NCBI GenBank assembly: GCA_023435545.1
Contig: JAEYRQ010000497.1
Coordinates: 1 to 7,570 of the forward strand
Length of the DNA stretch: 7,570 nt
Direction: 5' to 3'
DNA from: Pseudomonadota bacterium
GTDB lineage: Bacteria; Pseudomonadota; Alphaproteobacteria; Rhizobiales; Tepidamorphaceae
Shown: positions 6,316 through 7,570 of the stretch, in pieces
Numbering within the stretch: the stretch's first letter is position 1
Layout: every line of letters starts with the position of its first letter
The notes under the pieces: model-generated
What the model was told of the DNA's origin: nothing
What the model saw: only the letters and a program-made list of their open reading frames with translations
The model's database searches: none
Translations under genes and position numbers: made by a program

Positions 6316-6333
6316 CGGTCTGAACCGAGACCG
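6316..6333 (+). promoter_or_regulatory. Small hairpin just upstream of the dusA start
   Basis: CGGTCT (6316-6321), loop GAACCG, AGACCG (6328-6333) is a perfect 6-bp stem ending eight bases before the dusA ATG, where a ribosome site would normally lie. No good Shine-Dalgarno sequence is visible there. It could affect translation or be a protein site, or it may be chance. The rest of the 158-base msrA-dusA gap shows only a weaker hairpin (CGCTCC 6246-6251 / GGAGCG 6261-6266) with no T-run. Confidence 0.25.
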
Positions 6334-6341
6334 CACGATCC

Positions 6342-7343
6342 ATGACTGCCGCAACGACAGCCGCATGGCGCTTCTGCGTCGCCCCCATGATCGATTGGAC
6401 CGATCGCCATTGCCGGTACTTCCATCGGCTGCTGACCCAGCGTGCCCGGCTCTATACCGAGATGGTGACCGCGCCGGCGATCCGGCACGGCGATCCCGAG
6501 CGGCTGCTCGCCTTCAGCCCCGAGGAGCAACCGGTCGCCGTACAGCTGGGCGGCTCGGACCCTGACGAACTCGCCGAGGCGGCGCGGATCGCCGAGGGCT
6601 ACGGATATGTCGAGGTCAACCTCAATGTCGGCTGCCCGTCGGATCGGGTGCAGTCCGGACGCTTCGGCGCCTGTCTGATGGCCGAGCCGGATCTGGTGGC
6701 GCGCTGCGTCGCCGCGATGAAGGCAGCCGTCTCGGTGCCGGTGACGGTGAAGTGCCGGCTCGGCATCGACGACCAGGACATCGAGGCGCCGCTGGATGCC
6801 TTCGCCGCGATTGTTCGCGATGCCGGCGCGGATCTCCTGATCGTCCATGCCCGCAAGGCCTGGCTGAAGGGGCTCAGCCCCAAGGAGAACCGCGAGATTC
6901 CCCCTCTCGACCACGGCCGCGTGCATCGCCTCAAGCGGTCCTTCCCGGATCTGCCGATCGTGATCAACGGCGGGATCGGCTCGCTAGACGAGGCGATCGA
7001 GCACCTTGCCGATGTCGACGGGGTGATGCTCGGACGCGCCGCCTATCAGCGGCCGGCGCTCCTGGCGGACGTCGATGCCCGCATCCACGGCGTGGCCGGA
7101 CCCGGTCCGGATCCGGTCGACGTTGTCGAGGCCTATGCCGACTATGTCGCGTCGATGCACGCAGCCGGGGTGCCGCTCCACCATCTTACCCGGCCGCTGC
7201 TCGGCCTGTTCCACGGCGCGGCCGGCGCGCGCACCTGGCGGCGGCTCCTGACCGTCGACGCGCAGCGGCCGCAAGCCTCTCCCCGTCTCCTCCACGAGGC
7301 GCTGTCGGTCGTGACCGGCGCCGCGCGGTCGGACGCCGCCTGA
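6342..7343 (+). CDS. dusA: tRNA-dihydrouridine(20/20a) synthase DusA
   Basis: This encodes a 333-residue FMN enzyme that uses NADPH to reduce uridines 20/20a in the tRNA D-loop to dihydrouridine. It shows the N-terminal FMN-binding loop FCVAPMIDWTDRHCRYFHR (11-29) and YTEMVTAPAI (38-47). NLNVGCPSDRVQSGRFGACLM (93-113) holds the proton-donating C98. K137 (VKCRLGID), H169/R171 (IVHARKAWLKGLSP), INGGIG (208-213) and GVMLGRAAYQRP (227-238) are FMN and phosphate contacts. The GRFGACLM and HARKAWLKGLSP wording and the length fit DusA rather than DusB or DusC. ATG 6342 leaves a short N-terminal tail before the barrel; the next Met (M16) would destroy the FMN loop. The ribosome site is weak. A permease gene follows 26 bases downstream, so the two probably share a transcript. 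Confidence 0.97.
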   Translation: MTAATTAAWRFCVAPMIDWTDRHCRYFHRLLTQRARLYTEMVTAPAIRHGDPERLLAFSPEEQPVAVQLGGSDPDELAEAARIAEGYGYVEVNLNVGCPSDRVQSGRFGACLMAEPDLVARCVAAMKAAVSVPVTVKCRLGIDDQDIEAPLDAFAAIVRDAGADLLIVHARKAWLKGLSPKENREIPPLDHGRVHRLKRSFPDLPIVINGGIGSLDEAIEHLADVDGVMLGRAAYQRPALLADVDARIHGVAGPGPDPVDVVEAYADYVASMHAAGVPLHHLTRPLLGLFHGAAGARTWRRLLTVDAQRPQASPRLLHEALSVVTGAARSDAA

Positions 7344-7369
7344 CCCCACGCCGCGGAGGACATTGCGAC

Positions 7370-7570
7370 ATGCAGATCGTCGCGTCGAATGGCGAGTTGC
7401 TCGCGCTCGCCCTGGCACTGATCGCCTCCGGCGCAATAGCCGGCGTGCTCGCCGGCATGTTCGGCATCGGCGGCGGCGCCGTCATCGTGCCGGTGCTCTA
7501 TCAGTTCCTGCTGATGCTGGATGTCGATTCCGACATCTGCATGCACGTCGCCATCGGCACGTCTCTCGGC
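7370..7570 (+). CDS. TauE/SafE family anion permease, N-terminal part (cut by window edge)
   Basis: The first 67 residues are present and the gene runs off the window. ATG 7370 has GGAGGA (7355-7360) nine bases upstream. After a short start comes a hydrophobic helix (ELLALALALIASGAIAGVLA, about 9-28). It leads into the glycine-rich family signature AGMFGIGGGAVIVPVL (28-43), a second hydrophobic stretch (YQFLLML) and HVAIGTSLG (59-67), as in the first repeat of TauE/SafE (formerly DUF81) inner-membrane proteins. Members export sulfite, sulfoacetate or related anions or take up organosulfur compounds, and many have unknown substrates. Nothing here identifies the substrate. It sits 26 bases behind dusA, suggesting co-transcription without an obvious functional link. 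Confidence 0.9.
   Translation, partial: MQIVASNGELLALALALIASGAIAGVLAGMFGIGGGAVIVPVLYQFLLMLDVDSDICMHVAIGTSLG

Overview
The window is GC-rich DNA (roughly two thirds G+C by eye) with tightly packed bacterial genes. It looks like a chromosomal segment of an alphaproteobacterium, most plausibly a sphingomonad. Three things suggest this: the codon bias, the type of intergenic inverted repeat (GTCATCCCGG...CCGGGATGAC and CCGGATCAAGTCCGG units), and the gene content. The taxonomic call is an inference from these traits, not a search result. I see no rRNA, tRNA, CRISPR array, transposase, integrase or prophage gene.

Layout. (1) Positions 1-130 hold a short repeat unit and no gene I can defend. (2) 131-2104 (+) encodes a three-part protein that I assign to the D-apionate lactonase (ApnL) family. 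It is followed by a 182-base gap filled largely by a nested inverted repeat. (3) 2287-2970 (-) encodes a GntR/FCD transcription factor, convergent with the lactonase gene. A dyad just upstream of it could be its own operator. (4) 3109-4332 (+) encodes a YcaQ/AlkX-type winged-helix DNA glycosylase, divergent from the regulator. (5) 4360-4854 (-) encodes a small exported protein of unknown function, convergent with the glycosylase gene and visibly less GC-rich than its neighbours. (6) 5105-5581 and 5581-6183 (+) are msrB and msrA, overlapping by one base. Both carry export signals, of Tat type and Sec type respectively. A possible general-stress (EcfG-type) promoter lies in the 250-base gap upstream. 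(7) 6342-7343 (+) is dusA, followed after 26 bases by the start of a TauE/SafE-family permease (7370 to the window edge).

How the genes work together. The clearest unit is msrB-msrA, a two-gene operon for repairing both methionine sulfoxide stereoisomers in the periplasm. dusA and the permease are probably co-transcribed, but nothing links their functions. The lactonase and the GntR regulator may belong to one carbohydrate-acid regulon, but no other apiose-pathway gene lies in the window. The glycosylase is a DNA-repair housekeeping gene.

Overall this is mostly an ordinary core-genome neighbourhood, and I do not see a clear new multi-gene system. The points most worth checking are the orphan lactonase and its regulator, the split export routes and missing recycling cysteine of the Msr pair, the candidate EcfG promoter, and the unknown four-cysteine exported protein.
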